Assembly (NCBI GenBank): GCA_937890595.1 | Contig: CALADM010000031.1 | Coordinates: 49,897-113,896 of the forward strand | Origin: CAJMNU01 sp905214855 | GTDB lineage: Bacteria > Bacillota > Clostridia > Lachnospirales > Lachnospiraceae | Reading direction: 5' to 3' | DNA: 64,000 nucleotides | Notes under the pieces: model-generated | The model's database searches: none | Seen by the model: the letters and a program-made list of their open reading frames with translations, nothing else | What the model was told of the DNA's origin: nothing | Part shown: one piece after another, positions 34,753 through 44,500 of the stretch | Position numbering within the stretch: the stretch's first letter is position 1 | Layout: every line of letters begins with the position of its first letter | Made by a program: the position numbers and the translations under genes

Positions 34753-35492
34753 TGACACCTCCCCATCATAAACGGCAAATCTAAAGAGGGAAAAATTGTT
34801 CCTCTTTTTATTGCATCCGTCATATTATATGTCTGTTCCCAATGCTGCATCGGAACATATCCCATACCTATAGTAAAATTTTCAGATGATTCTAAAGGGT
34901 TAAAAATTCCATTCTTCACACAACCTGTCATACCATTACACATACGCATTCCAGCCATATTTCTATTTTCCACACCATTACACATATTAAATTCCGCCAT
35001 CTTACCATTTCCCATATTAGAATTTCTCATATTTTCCATATATTGAGATTGGAACATTGCATCATTTCCCTTTTGCATATACATAGAAGGGAATTGACAA
35101 CTCCTCTGCTGTGAACTTCCATTCACAAAACATCCCCTACTCTGATTTGTCATATTCTGTGCAGACATATTTGGTTCTATTACATGAGCACTGTTATTTT
35201 CATTATTTCCTTTATACTCTTTATAGCCTTCTATATTATTCATTTCTTTCTCATTCCAAGAATCTACCTCTTTCTTTTCCTTGTTTGTTTGTATTTGCTT
35301 CATATCTCTCATCTCCTCTTTTTCTGTAGTTTCCTCTATTTCTTGCATAAATAAATTTTCATTTAAATTTTGTGTTTCTCCTACTGTGACATAGACAGAA
35401 TTTTGCCCCCACATTCCATATTTCTGTGAGTCTTGTGGGGGACTTTCTATCTCTTGAGATAACATGTTTTTATTTCTCTTCCAACTGCCCAT
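34749..35492 (-). CDS. cotJA: CotJA-type spore coat protein with a long N-terminal extension
   Basis: 247 aa from ATG 35492 (AAGGAG upstream; the frame is open to 35564). Only the last ~45 residues (GMGYVPMQHWEQTYNMTDAI to the end, with GTIFPSLDLPFMMGRCQ) match CotJA, which is usually under 100 aa. The preceding ~200 aa are low complexity: charged Glu/Lys-rich first (about 48-85), then Asn/Met/Gln/Ser-rich (about 100-200, e.g. NMCNGVENRNMAGMRMCNGM). The long part is unusual. First gene of cotJABC. A mother-cell (SigE/K) promoter is expected but was not identified. Confidence 0.8.
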   Translation of the reverse strand: MGSWKRNKNMLSQEIESPPQDSQKYGMWGQNSVYVTVGETQNLNENLFMQEIEETTEKEEMRDMKQIQTNKEKKEVDSWNEKEMNNIEGYKEYKGNNENNSAHVIEPNMSAQNMTNQSRGCFVNGSSQQRSCQFPSMYMQKGNDAMFQSQYMENMRNSNMGNGKMAEFNMCNGVENRNMAGMRMCNGMTGCVKNGIFNPLESSENFTIGMGYVPMQHWEQTYNMTDAIKRGTIFPSLDLPFMMGRCQ

Positions 35493-35568
35493 ACAACATA
35501 CTCCTTCTATATATTTATAAATTATCTTATGAAAAAATTCTTTATGTGTTACTGTCCATATCACCAGT

Positions 35569-35596
35569 AACCCTTTTTTTGACCTTGCATATGATA
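35569..35596 (+). promoter_or_regulatory. SigK-like promoter candidate for the Cys-rich gene
   Basis: AACC (35569-35572), 15 nt, then CATATGATA (35588-35596), which fits CATAnnnTA of SigK -10 boxes. Inference from the consensus only. Confidence 0.4.
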
Positions 35597-35630
35597 TAGT
35601 ACAACCTCAATCATTAAAGGAGATTTCAAT

Positions 35631-36008
35631 ATGTGTAATTCTAATATCTGTAATTCCTGCCGTTTCTGTGGATGCTGCCGTTCCTGTCATTCTGTATGTG
35701 GCTGTAATTCTTCTAACTCTAATACTTCACACAACTGCTCATGCTCTGGCTGTATTGGATGGAACAATGCTCAACGTCAGGCATACTCTGCTGGCTTTAA
35801 AAATGGATACCAAAACGGTTTTCAGGATGGCTGCTTATCCTGCTCTAACAATACCGGAAATTCTTCTAATAACTCTAACTCTGGCTGCGGCTGTGATTCT
35901 TCCAATACTTCTAATTCCGGTTGCGGCTGTGATTCCTCCAATACTTCTAATTGTGGTTGTGGATGCAATATTTCCATTACTCCAACTAACAGCTGTGGAT
36001 ACAATTAA
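35631..36008 (+). CDS. Cys/Ser/Asn-rich small protein, probably spore coat or exosporium
   Basis: 125 aa with 22 cysteines and many Ser, Asn and Gly. N-terminal Cys cluster (CRFCGCCRSC), a middle segment without Cys (GWNNAQRQAYSAGFKNGYQ, NGFQDG) and near-tandem 12-aa repeats (SGCGCDSSNTSN, residues about 82-112; 36-bp DNA repeat, 2-3 copies). No catalytic motif and no signal peptide. Function unknown. A coat role is inferred from Cys richness, the adjacent cotJ operon on the other strand and a SigK-like promoter. A metal-binding role is the alternative. Confidence 0.7.
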   Translation: MCNSNICNSCRFCGCCRSCHSVCGCNSSNSNTSHNCSCSGCIGWNNAQRQAYSAGFKNGYQNGFQDGCLSCSNNTGNSSNNSNSGCGCDSSNTSNSGCGCDSSNTSNCGCGCNISITPTNSCGYN

Positions 36009-36435
36009 TTTTTAATATTTATTCTTTTTTCTTATTTCTGAATGATTTATTTAATTTTTTCATCATAAACCTTTCATAATTTGCTCAAAGTTTCGACACA
36101 TTTATCCTGTATCCTTAGAAGCATAAAGGATATGAAATCAACATCCTTTAGATAACTTTTTCTTTTCATACTCAACGGGAGTGCCCATGCAGCACTCCCC
36201 TCCTCCAACAAATAAAAGAAAACCCCATTTCTTTTGTTTTATAAATTATTCTTTCAGATCCCCCACAAGCAGAATATAAATCTTTAATGTTGTATAGGAT
36301 ACCTAGCATTAATATATAATATTAATAATAAAAAGAAATAAAATATAAATTATAAATATAGTCATACTATTATGGATACCCGCACCCATGTATAAAATAT
36401 GGGGCTTTTCATATTACATAAAAAGGAGTCTTTAC
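36009..36435. other. AT-rich intergenic region upstream of the CBS gene
   Basis: About 430 nt. It holds a 7-bp AAAGGAT/ATCCTTT stem (36125-36149) and a strong 8-bp GGGAGTGC/GCACTCCC stem (36177-36199), neither with a T run, then very AT-rich DNA (36290-36370). No ORF with a ribosome site was seen. Confidence 0.5.
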
Positions 36436-36882
36436 ATGAATATATTATTCTTTCTACATCCAAAGAGTGAAGTTGCTTTTATCTACAATCATGATACTTT
36501 ACGTCAAACACTTGAAAAAATGGAGTTTCATCAGTATTCTGCTGTACCGATCTTAGATAAAGAGGGGCATTATATTGGTACTTTGACAGAAGGCGATCTG
36601 CTATGGGGCATAAAAAACCGCTATGGTCTATCTTTAAAAGATGCGGAAGATATCCCTATTACAAGTTTGCCACGCCGTCTGGACAATCAACCTGTACATG
36701 CCAATTCCAACATGGAAGATTTAATTGATAAAGTCTTAAATCAAAACTTTGTCCCAGTTGTAGATGACTCTGACCATTTTATCGGAATCATTACAAGAAA
36801 AGATATCATTCGTTATTGTTATTCTTTATGCAAAAACCAAACGAACACACAAACACAGAAAAAGGTCGTCCAGCTTTTTTAG
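36436..36882 (+). CDS. CBS-domain pair protein
   Basis: 148 aa from ATG 36436 (AAAGGAG 9 nt upstream; the frame is open to 36388). Two CBS motifs (about residues 2-60 with AVPILDKEGHYIGTLTEGDLL, and about 80-140 with FVPVVDDSDHFIGIITRKDII), the usual adenosyl-ligand Bateman module. No effector domain is attached. Its stop codon lies in the loop of a terminator stem. Confidence 0.85.
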   Translation: MNILFFLHPKSEVAFIYNHDTLRQTLEKMEFHQYSAVPILDKEGHYIGTLTEGDLLWGIKNRYGLSLKDAEDIPITSLPRRLDNQPVHANSNMEDLIDKVLNQNFVPVVDDSDHFIGIITRKDIIRYCYSLCKNQTNTQTQKKVVQLF

Positions 36883-36893
36883 GCTGGACGACC
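36862..36893. terminator. Terminator overlapping the CBS gene 3' end (mainly for the spoIIQ-like gene)
   Basis: 11-bp stem GGTCGTCCAGC (36864-36874) with GCTGGACGACC (36883-36893). The minus strand has a T run after the stem, fitting the spoIID-spoIIQ operon end. On plus the CBS TAG is in the loop. Confidence 0.8.
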
Positions 36894-36915
36894 TCTTCCC
36901 TTCCCTATCAAAACC

Positions 36916-37725
36916 TTACTCCAAATAATCCAAAGGATCAATCGGTTTTCCATCTTTCAACAACTCTAAATACACATTACTCCCTTCAATGGAATAGTAT
37001 TTTGTTGGTTCTGCCACATATCCCATCACTTGCCCTTTTTCCAGATATTGCCCTTGTGTCACTTGAATATCTTTCAACTGTCCACATAAGAGAGTATATG
37101 AGTTTCCAAGATCTAAATTAACATAATTCCCAATTTCTTCATTTGATCCAACTTCCATGACCATCACATTTGCAGGTGCTGCCACTGGTGTACTTACTTC
37201 TCCAGAAAGCGCAATTCCAGAACTGCATTTATATTGATCTAATGTTGGAAAATATACAGTTGTATCCATACTGTACATTTGGATCACGTTTCCATGAATT
37301 GGCCATGCCAGACTTTCTGTATCTGCAAAATCTAACTTTACAGTCTTGGCATTTACATGTTCAGAACCTGTCTGCTTTCCATCTGTCTTCCCTGCTGCTT
37401 GCTCATCTGCAATCCCTTCATTTCCTGCTTTCCATTGATTTTCATTTCCTGAAACATTTTGTGTTTTTTCTTCCTCTGACAGCACTTCACTGGTTTCTCC
37501 TGTGATCTCCTGTGCATTAGAGTTTCCTGCCAGATCCAGATACTCCTCTTTTTGTGTCTCGGCATCAATGTACTCATTTCCCTGTTCCTGAATCTCTTCC
37601 AGAGGAGTTTTGCTGCCCTTTCTCATGCTTACAATCCCTGCTGCAGTTACTATAGTCAGCAGGCCCAGTACCAACATAACAAGGATTACTTTGTCCTTGA
37701 ATAATTGATTTATTTTGTCCTTCAC
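36916..37725 (-). CDS. SpoIIQ-like protein with degenerate LytM/M23 domain
   Basis: 269 aa, GTG start after GAGGTG. TM helix at about 12-33, an acidic low-complexity linker (about 40-130), then an M23-type fold at about 140-265. The catalytic pattern is lost: the first HxxxD appears as YKCSSGIALSG and the HxH as NVYLELL, so it is unlikely to be a peptidase. In the SpoIIQ/SpoIIIAH channel such LytM folds act structurally. Adjacent spoIID on the same operon supports the assignment. The alternative is another non-enzymatic M23 protein. Confidence 0.78.
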   Translation of the reverse strand: MKDKINQLFKDKVILVMLVLGLLTIVTAAGIVSMRKGSKTPLEEIQEQGNEYIDAETQKEEYLDLAGNSNAQEITGETSEVLSEEEKTQNVSGNENQWKAGNEGIADEQAAGKTDGKQTGSEHVNAKTVKLDFADTESLAWPIHGNVIQMYSMDTTVYFPTLDQYKCSSGIALSGEVSTPVAAPANVMVMEVGSNEEIGNYVNLDLGNSYTLLCGQLKDIQVTQGQYLEKGQVMGYVAEPTKYYSIEGSNVYLELLKDGKPIDPLDYLE

Positions 37726-37766
37726 GTTTTATCACCTCGGTACTATTCTTACCAAAGAGATTCGTC

Positions 37767-38687
37767 TTATTCAAAAATCAAAACAATATTTTGATAATAG
37801 TATTTTAAAATATCTTCTGCTTTCCATCCATCTTCTGCCATCACTTTTGCACCATACTGCGACATTCCATACCCATGACCGACCCCTTTCACCACAATAC
37901 GTATTTTTCCCTCTTCTTCTCTAGTAAGAAAAAAACAAGAGGAAGGAAGTCCTAACGTGTATTGTACTTCCTCCCCTGTATATGTATTTCCGGCAATCTG
38001 CATTTGTTCTATATATCCTGCATCATCCCGTTTTATGATCTGTACTGTATCAAAAACTCCGGAACAGTTTTCTTTATCTGATAAAATATCTGCTATCTTT
38101 TTATCAAACTCATTCTCTGAAAGAACAATAATATGCAGGTACTCTTCTGCCTCCACATCCCGTTTGCTGTCTGTTCCTAAAAGATACGGAAAAAGGTTCT
38201 GATCTCCTGTTCTGGTTTTTCCTGCACTGATTTTATGAAATAATGGTCTTACATACTCTCCCTCATATTTCATGATTGTGGCTGCTGTACTGCTCACCGC
38301 TTTCTGAAACGTCTGGTAATGTTCTGCTGCCATAAGCTGTCCCCATTCTTCGATCATTTGACTCCACTCCATATAATCAGTATCCAATTCTTCCTCTTTT
38401 ATTTCTGTTCTTCCATCTAAAATCTGATATAAATATGTACGATCTACAATGGCTTGTGCTTTCAATGCCTCAATTCCATATTCTGGCGGAATCTGCAATG
38501 CAAGCATCCCGATCAAATATTCTTCTATGTCCAAAATTCTATTTCCTTCCTTACGTTCCAAAATCACCGTTTTTCCACTGGAAATCGTATGCTCTTTTAC
38601 TTCTCCCTGTATCTGTCCTGCCCAAACTATCGTTATACAATACGGAATCAACAAAGCCGAAAACCATATAAACCAAACCCGTCTCAT
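37767..38687 (-). CDS. spoIID: Stage II sporulation protein D (peptidoglycan transglycosylase)
   Basis: 306 aa. N-terminal signal/TM (about 5-24), SpoIID domain with PPEYGIEALKAQAIVDRTY, whose Glu is the catalytic residue, and C-terminal GVGHGYGMSQYGAKVMAEDG. Degrades glycan during engulfment. GGAGAGAGG ribosome site. Followed 41 nt later by the spoIIQ-like gene. A SigE-like promoter candidate lies at 38827-38855. Confidence 0.95.
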   Translation of the reverse strand: MRRVWFIWFSALLIPYCITIVWAGQIQGEVKEHTISSGKTVILERKEGNRILDIEEYLIGMLALQIPPEYGIEALKAQAIVDRTYLYQILDGRTEIKEEELDTDYMEWSQMIEEWGQLMAAEHYQTFQKAVSSTAATIMKYEGEYVRPLFHKISAGKTRTGDQNLFPYLLGTDSKRDVEAEEYLHIIVLSENEFDKKIADILSDKENCSGVFDTVQIIKRDDAGYIEQMQIAGNTYTGEEVQYTLGLPSSCFFLTREEEGKIRIVVKGVGHGYGMSQYGAKVMAEDGWKAEDILKYYYQNIVLIFE

Positions 38688-38826
38688 ACCTCTCTCCCTT
38701 CTATATCGTCATTTTTCTCTGTTCTTTATCTTATAAAGATCACCCCCTGTTCAGGCTTTTCTTTTTATATTTTTTTACAGTTTCCTCGTATTATAAAATG
38801 GTAGTGTTTATAGTCCCTTTCTTATG

Positions 38827-38855
38827 AGTGTATGTCCCAAAAGTTTTCTTTAGTC
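38827..38855 (-). promoter_or_regulatory. SigE-like promoter candidate for spoIID
   Basis: Minus-strand -10 CATACACT (38834-38827) fits the SigE -10; 14 nt upstream GACTAAA (38855-38849) is only a partial -35 match. About 140 nt upstream of spoIID. Confidence 0.35.
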
Positions 38856-38900
38856 AAAAAATTATATACAAATAAAACCTGTTTCCCCTCTAAACATCAA

Positions 38901-38989
38901 AAAAACGCCATGGATCTGCGTTTTATATGTCAATCACCACACAGTTTTCCATGCAGTTTCCTCACATATCATCACACCAAATCCATGGC
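38901..38989 (-). terminator. Long hairpin terminator downstream of glgP
   Basis: Minus-strand arms GCCATGGAT (38989-38981) and ATCCATGGC (38915-38907) enclose 65 nt with a nested ATATGT/ACATAT pair, and are followed by GTTTTTTT. About 125 nt after the glgP stop. The large loop is unusual for a terminator. Confidence 0.55.
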
Positions 38990-39115
38990 ATTTTCCTTTT
39001 TTAATTATTCCCTAATATATATTTTATTTGGGATTTGTTTTGCTTTACAAGACATCTCCAGTCTAATATCATATTCTGATATTTTGCTCTGACATCCTAT
39101 ATTTTTCTTATTCTT

Positions 39116-41575
39116 TTATTTTTCTTTATTTACTTTTACCTTCTCCAGATGCCAGATATCATCCACATACTCCTGAATGGTTCTGTCAGAAGTGAATTTA
39201 CCAGCATGAGCAACATTCAGGATTGCTGCCTTTGCCCACCATTTCTCATCTCTGTATGCCTTATCAATTTTCTCATGTGCCTGAGCATAAGAACGGAAAT
39301 CTTTCAGGTTAAAGTACATATCTGCACGATCTGTACTCAAAGTATTCAAGAGAGAATTATAAATCGGACGGAATAACTCTGTATTCTCTGGACAGAAGTA
39401 TCCATTGATCAACTGCATCAATACACGGCGGATATCCTGATCATTGTTAAAGATATCCATTGGGTTATAACCGCCATTCTTTTCGTAGTTGATAACTTCG
39501 TCAGAGGACATACCAAAGATAAATGCATTCTCTTTGCCTACTTCCTCCACGATCTCTACATTTGCGCCATCCATAGTTCCCAATGTCAGAGCGCCATTCA
39601 GCATAAACTTCATATTTCCTGTACCAGAAGCCTCTTTGCTGGCAGTAGAAATCTGTTCACTGACATCTGCAGCCGCAAAAATCAATTCTGCATTAGATAC
39701 ACGATAATCCTCAATGAAAACAACCTTGATCTTTCCATTGATAGATGCATCATTATTAATCACATTTGCAACCGCATTGATCAATTTAATTGTAAGTTTT
39801 GCAATCTTATATCCTGCAGCAGCTTTTGCACCGAAAATGAATGTTCTGGGAACCATGTCTGTATTCACATTATCTTTTAATTGATTATACAGATACATTA
39901 CATGCAGAATATTCAACAGCTGACGTTTATATTCATGCAATCTCTTTACCTGTACATCAAATATAGAACGCGGATCTACATCAATACCATTGTGTTCCTT
40001 GATATATTTTGCCAGACGCACTTTGTTCTGATACTTGATATTCATAAACTCCTGCTGGCATTTCTCATCATCTGCATAAATAGCCAATTTTTTGATATGC
40101 GGCAAGTCTGTGATCCAATCATCACCAATCTTACTGCTTACCCAGTCTGCTAAGAGTGGATTTCCATGAAGCAGGAAACGTCTCTGTGTAATACCATTGG
40201 TCTTATTGTTAAACTTCTCTGGCATCATCTCATAGAAATCTTTTAATTCCTGATTCTTCAGAATCTCTGTGTGCAGTCTTGCAACACCATTGACAGAAAA
40301 ACTCGCCACAATAGCCAAATGTGCCATTTTTACCTGTCCATCATAAATAATAGCCATCTTGCGGACTTTCTCATTATTTCCAGGATAACGCTTCTGGATC
40401 TCCAGAATAAATCTTCTGTTGATCTCTTCTACGATCTGGTAAATTCTAGGAAGCAATCTGGAGAACAGCTCGATTGGCCATTTTTCCAATGCTTCTGCCA
40501 TGATCGTATGGTTGGTATAAGCACAACATCTTCTTGTGATATCCCAAGCCTCATCCCATTCTAATCCTTCATCATCCAGAAGAATTCTCATAAGTTCTGC
40601 CACTGCAACTGTTGGATGGGTGTCATTCATCTGGAAGACAACCTTCTCATACAATTTGCGGATATCATCATGATTTTCCTTATACTTGGAAACTGCTCTC
40701 TGTAAGCTGGCAGAAATAAAGAAATACTGCTGTTTCAGACGAAGCTCTTTTCCGGCATAATGATTATCATTTGGATATAATACTTCTACCAAGTTCTTTG
40801 CCAGATTCTCTTCTCCGACTGCTCTCTGATAATCTCCTTTATCAAATGCCTCCAGATTAAATGTATTCATTGGCTGTGCATCCCAGATACGCAGCGTGTT
40901 GACCACATTATTGTTATATCCCACGATCGGAAGATCATAAGGAACTGCCATAACAGACTGGTATCCTTCCTGTACAAAACAGTTTCTGCTTCCATTCCAT
41001 ACAGTCTTTACATAACCACCGAATTTAACCTCAACAGCATATTCTGCACGACGTACTTCAAAAGGATTTCCATCTTTCAGCCAGTTATCCGGTACCTCTA
41101 CCTGATATCCATCACGGATCTGCTGTTTAAACATTCCATAGCGATAACGGATACCACATCCATATGCCGGATATCCCAATGTTGCCAGGGAATCCAAGAA
41201 ACAAGCAGCAAGACGACCCAAACCGCCATTTCCCAGTGCTGCATCTGGTTCTTGATCTTCAATAGCATTCAGATCAAATCCCAGTTCACTTAATGCTTCC
41301 TTTACTTCATCTCTAGCACACAGATTGATAATATTATTTCCCAGAGCACGCCCCATCAAAAACTCCATGGAAAGATAATATACTGTTTTTACATCCTGTT
41401 TGGTATATTCCTTATGAGTGGCAATCCATTCGTCAATGATCTCGTCCTTTACAGCATAAGCTACTGCCTGAAATACCTGCTGTGGAGTTGCTTCATCAAT
41501 TGTTTTTCTAAACAGATTTTTTACATTATCCACAACAGCTTCTTTAAAGACCTTCTTATCTAACCCCTGATTCAT
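39116..41575 (-). CDS. glgP: Glycogen/starch phosphorylase
   Basis: Releases glucose-1-phosphate from alpha-glucans using PLP. It is 819 aa, normal length. Seen: YLSMEFLMGRALGNN, EPDAALGNGGLGRLAACFLDSLAT, QMNDTHPTVAVAEL and the PLP motif EASGTGNMKFMLNGALTLG. AAAGGAG 8 nt upstream of the ATG. It starts only 21 nt after the ileS stop, so it is probably cotranscribed and under the Ile T-box. No other glycogen gene is nearby. Confidence 0.96.
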   Translation of the reverse strand: MNQGLDKKVFKEAVVDNVKNLFRKTIDEATPQQVFQAVAYAVKDEIIDEWIATHKEYTKQDVKTVYYLSMEFLMGRALGNNIINLCARDEVKEALSELGFDLNAIEDQEPDAALGNGGLGRLAACFLDSLATLGYPAYGCGIRYRYGMFKQQIRDGYQVEVPDNWLKDGNPFEVRRAEYAVEVKFGGYVKTVWNGSRNCFVQEGYQSVMAVPYDLPIVGYNNNVVNTLRIWDAQPMNTFNLEAFDKGDYQRAVGEENLAKNLVEVLYPNDNHYAGKELRLKQQYFFISASLQRAVSKYKENHDDIRKLYEKVVFQMNDTHPTVAVAELMRILLDDEGLEWDEAWDITRRCCAYTNHTIMAEALEKWPIELFSRLLPRIYQIVEEINRRFILEIQKRYPGNNEKVRKMAIIYDGQVKMAHLAIVASFSVNGVARLHTEILKNQELKDFYEMMPEKFNNKTNGITQRRFLLHGNPLLADWVSSKIGDDWITDLPHIKKLAIYADDEKCQQEFMNIKYQNKVRLAKYIKEHNGIDVDPRSIFDVQVKRLHEYKRQLLNILHVMYLYNQLKDNVNTDMVPRTFIFGAKAAAGYKIAKLTIKLINAVANVINNDASINGKIKVVFIEDYRVSNAELIFAAADVSEQISTASKEASGTGNMKFMLNGALTLGTMDGANVEIVEEVGKENAFIFGMSSDEVINYEKNGGYNPMDIFNNDQDIRRVLMQLINGYFCPENTELFRPIYNSLLNTLSTDRADMYFNLKDFRSYAQAHEKIDKAYRDEKWWAKAAILNVAHAGKFTSDRTIQEYVDDIWHLEKVKVNKEK

Positions 41576-41596
41576 ACTTTGTCGCTCCTTTTGAAT

Positions 41597-44500
41597 TTAC
41601 ATCATTTTCTCGACACCCAACATTACCATTTCCCCATTGATGTTCCATTCTTTCTGATATCCGCCTTGCTGTCCAGGTAATAAAGTGCCTGCCATCACTT
41701 CATTTTTAATGATTTCTTCATATTTTTCAAAGATTTCTGTAATCTTCTTACTTCCATCTTCATAGACACGAATACGGTCCATCACTTCAAAACCGGCTTC
41801 CTTACGCATCGTCTGTACTTTACTGATGATCTCTCTGATCATTCCTTCTTCCAAAAGTTCTGGTGTCAAATTGGTATCAAGTACAACTGTTACGTAATTA
41901 TCCGCTTCTGTTACAAAACCTTCTTGCTGAGTCATCTCGATCAGCAGATCTTCTTTTGTGAGATCTACCATCACACCATCAAACTCAAAATGCAGCTCAC
42001 CTTTTTCATTTAACGTATCCATTGCTGCATTTCCATCCAAATCAGAAAGTGCTGCCTTGATCTTTCCAAGCTGCTTTCCATACTTAGGTCCTACCGTTTT
42101 TAACTGTGGTTTGAAGGTATAGGTTGTATATGCTCTCACATCATCTGTAAACAAAACAGATTTGACATTCAGCTCATCCTCAATGATTTCTTTATAAAAC
42201 TCAGACAGATCATGGTCAGCTTTTACAAACATACTGCTGATCGGCTGACGATTCTTAATATTGGCTGTATTTCTTGCCGCACGTCCCATAACAACGATCT
42301 TAAGAACCTCATCCATGTCTTCTTCCAGTTTTTTATCGATCCAAGCCTCATGCACTGTCGGGAAATCACACAGATGGATACTCTCTGGTGCTTCCTTATC
42401 GATGCTTCTCACTAGATTCTGATACATATCTTCTGTCATAAACGGAATCATCGGAGCTGCTGCTTTTGCTATCTCCACCAGTGCAGTGTACAATGTCATA
42501 TATGCATTGATCTTATCCTGCTCCATTCCTTTTGCCCAGAAACGCTCACGGCTTCTTCTGACATACCAGTTGCTCATGTCATCTACAAAAGCCTGAAGAC
42601 TTCTTGCTGCCTCTGGGATTCTATAATTCTCAAGATTGCTGTCTACTTCCTGAATCGTAGTCTGCAGTCTTGAAAGCAGCCATTTATCCATAACAGCCAA
42701 TTTGTCATAGTCTAACTGATATTTAGAAGCATCAAACTGGTCAATATTTGCATACAGAACAAAAAATGCATAGGTATTCCACAGAGTACCCATAAACTTT
42801 CTCTGTCCTTCTACTACAGCCTTTCCATGGAAACGCTTTGGAAGCCACGGTGCACTGTTGATATAGAAATACCATCTGATCGCATCTGCACCATATGTCT
42901 TTAAAGCATCAAATGGATCTACTGCATTTCCCTTGCTCTTACTCATTTTCTGACCATTTTCATCCTGTACATGTCCCATAACGATAACATTCTTGTACGG
43001 TGCTTTATTAAAGATCAGTGTAGAAATTGCCAAAAGGGAATAGAACCATCCTCGTGTCTGATCCACAGCTTCAGAGATAAAATCTGCTGGGAACTGCTGC
43101 TCAAACAGCTCTTTATTTTCAAATGGATAATGATGCTGTGCAAATGGCATAGAACCAGAATCAAACCAGCAGTCGATCACTTCTGGCACTCTGTGCATCA
43201 TTTTTCCACACTTAGGACATGGAATCGTCACTGCATCAATATAAGGACGGTGCAGTTCAATCTCATCTGGACAGTTGTCAGACAGAGATTTCAGTTCTTC
43301 AATGCTTCCGATCGCATGCTGATGTCCACACTCACACTCCCAGATATTCAGCGGAGTACCCCAATAGCGGTTACGGCTCACGCCCCAGTCCTGTACATTT
43401 TCCAGCCAGTCACCAAAACGTCCCTTGCCGATACTCTCTGGAATCCAGTTGATCGTATTATTATTACGGATCAAGTCATCCTTTACTTCTGTCATCTTGA
43501 TAAACCATGACTCACGAGCATAATAGATCAAAGGAGTATCACATCTCCAGCAATGAGGATAACTATGCTCAAATTTAGGTGCTGCAAAGAGCAGTCCTCT
43601 CTGATCCAGATCTTCCAGAACCTTAGGATCTGCATTTTTACAAAAGACTCCAGGCCAAAGAGTGTCTTCTGTCATTTCACCTTTTCCGTCTACCCTCTGT
43701 ACAAAAGGAAGGTCATATTTACGCCCTACTTTAGAGTCATCCTCACCAAAAGCCGGAGCGATATGAACAATACCAGTACCATCTGTCAATGTGACATAAG
43801 AATCACATACTACATAATATGCCTTCTTACCATTTAACTTATCACACACATACAATGGCTCATATTCTTTATATTCCAGATCCTTGCCCTTGTAATGCTC
43901 TAGTATTGTATAGTTTTCCTTCAAAACAGAATCTGTAAGCGCAGCTGCCATATAATAGACACTACCCTCATGCTCTACTTTTACATAGTCTTCTACTGGA
44001 TTCACACAGAGTGCTACGTTAGAAGGAAGAGTCCACGGAGTTGTCGTCCATGCCAAAATATAAGCATCTTCCTCTTTGCATTTAAACTTTGCAATTGCAG
44101 AACGCTCTTTGACATCCTTATATCCCTGTGCCACCTCATGACTGGAAAGAGGAGTTCCACAACGTGGACAATAAGGAACGATCTTAAATCCTTTATACAA
44201 AAGATTCTTTTCCCAGATCTGCTTTAACGCCCACCATTCAGACTCAATAAAGGAATTGTCATAAGTTACATATGGATGTTCCATATCAGCCCAAAAACCA
44301 ACAGTGGCAGAAAAATCTTCCCACATTCCCTTATATTTCCAGACACTCTCTTTACAGTGGTTGATAAAAGGTTCCAGACCATACTGCTCAATCTGCTCCT
44401 TACCATCCAACCCCAGCATTTTTTCAACTTCCAGCTCTACTGGAAGTCCATGAGTATCCCAACCTGCCTTACGTGGAACCATATATCCCTTCATTGTGCG

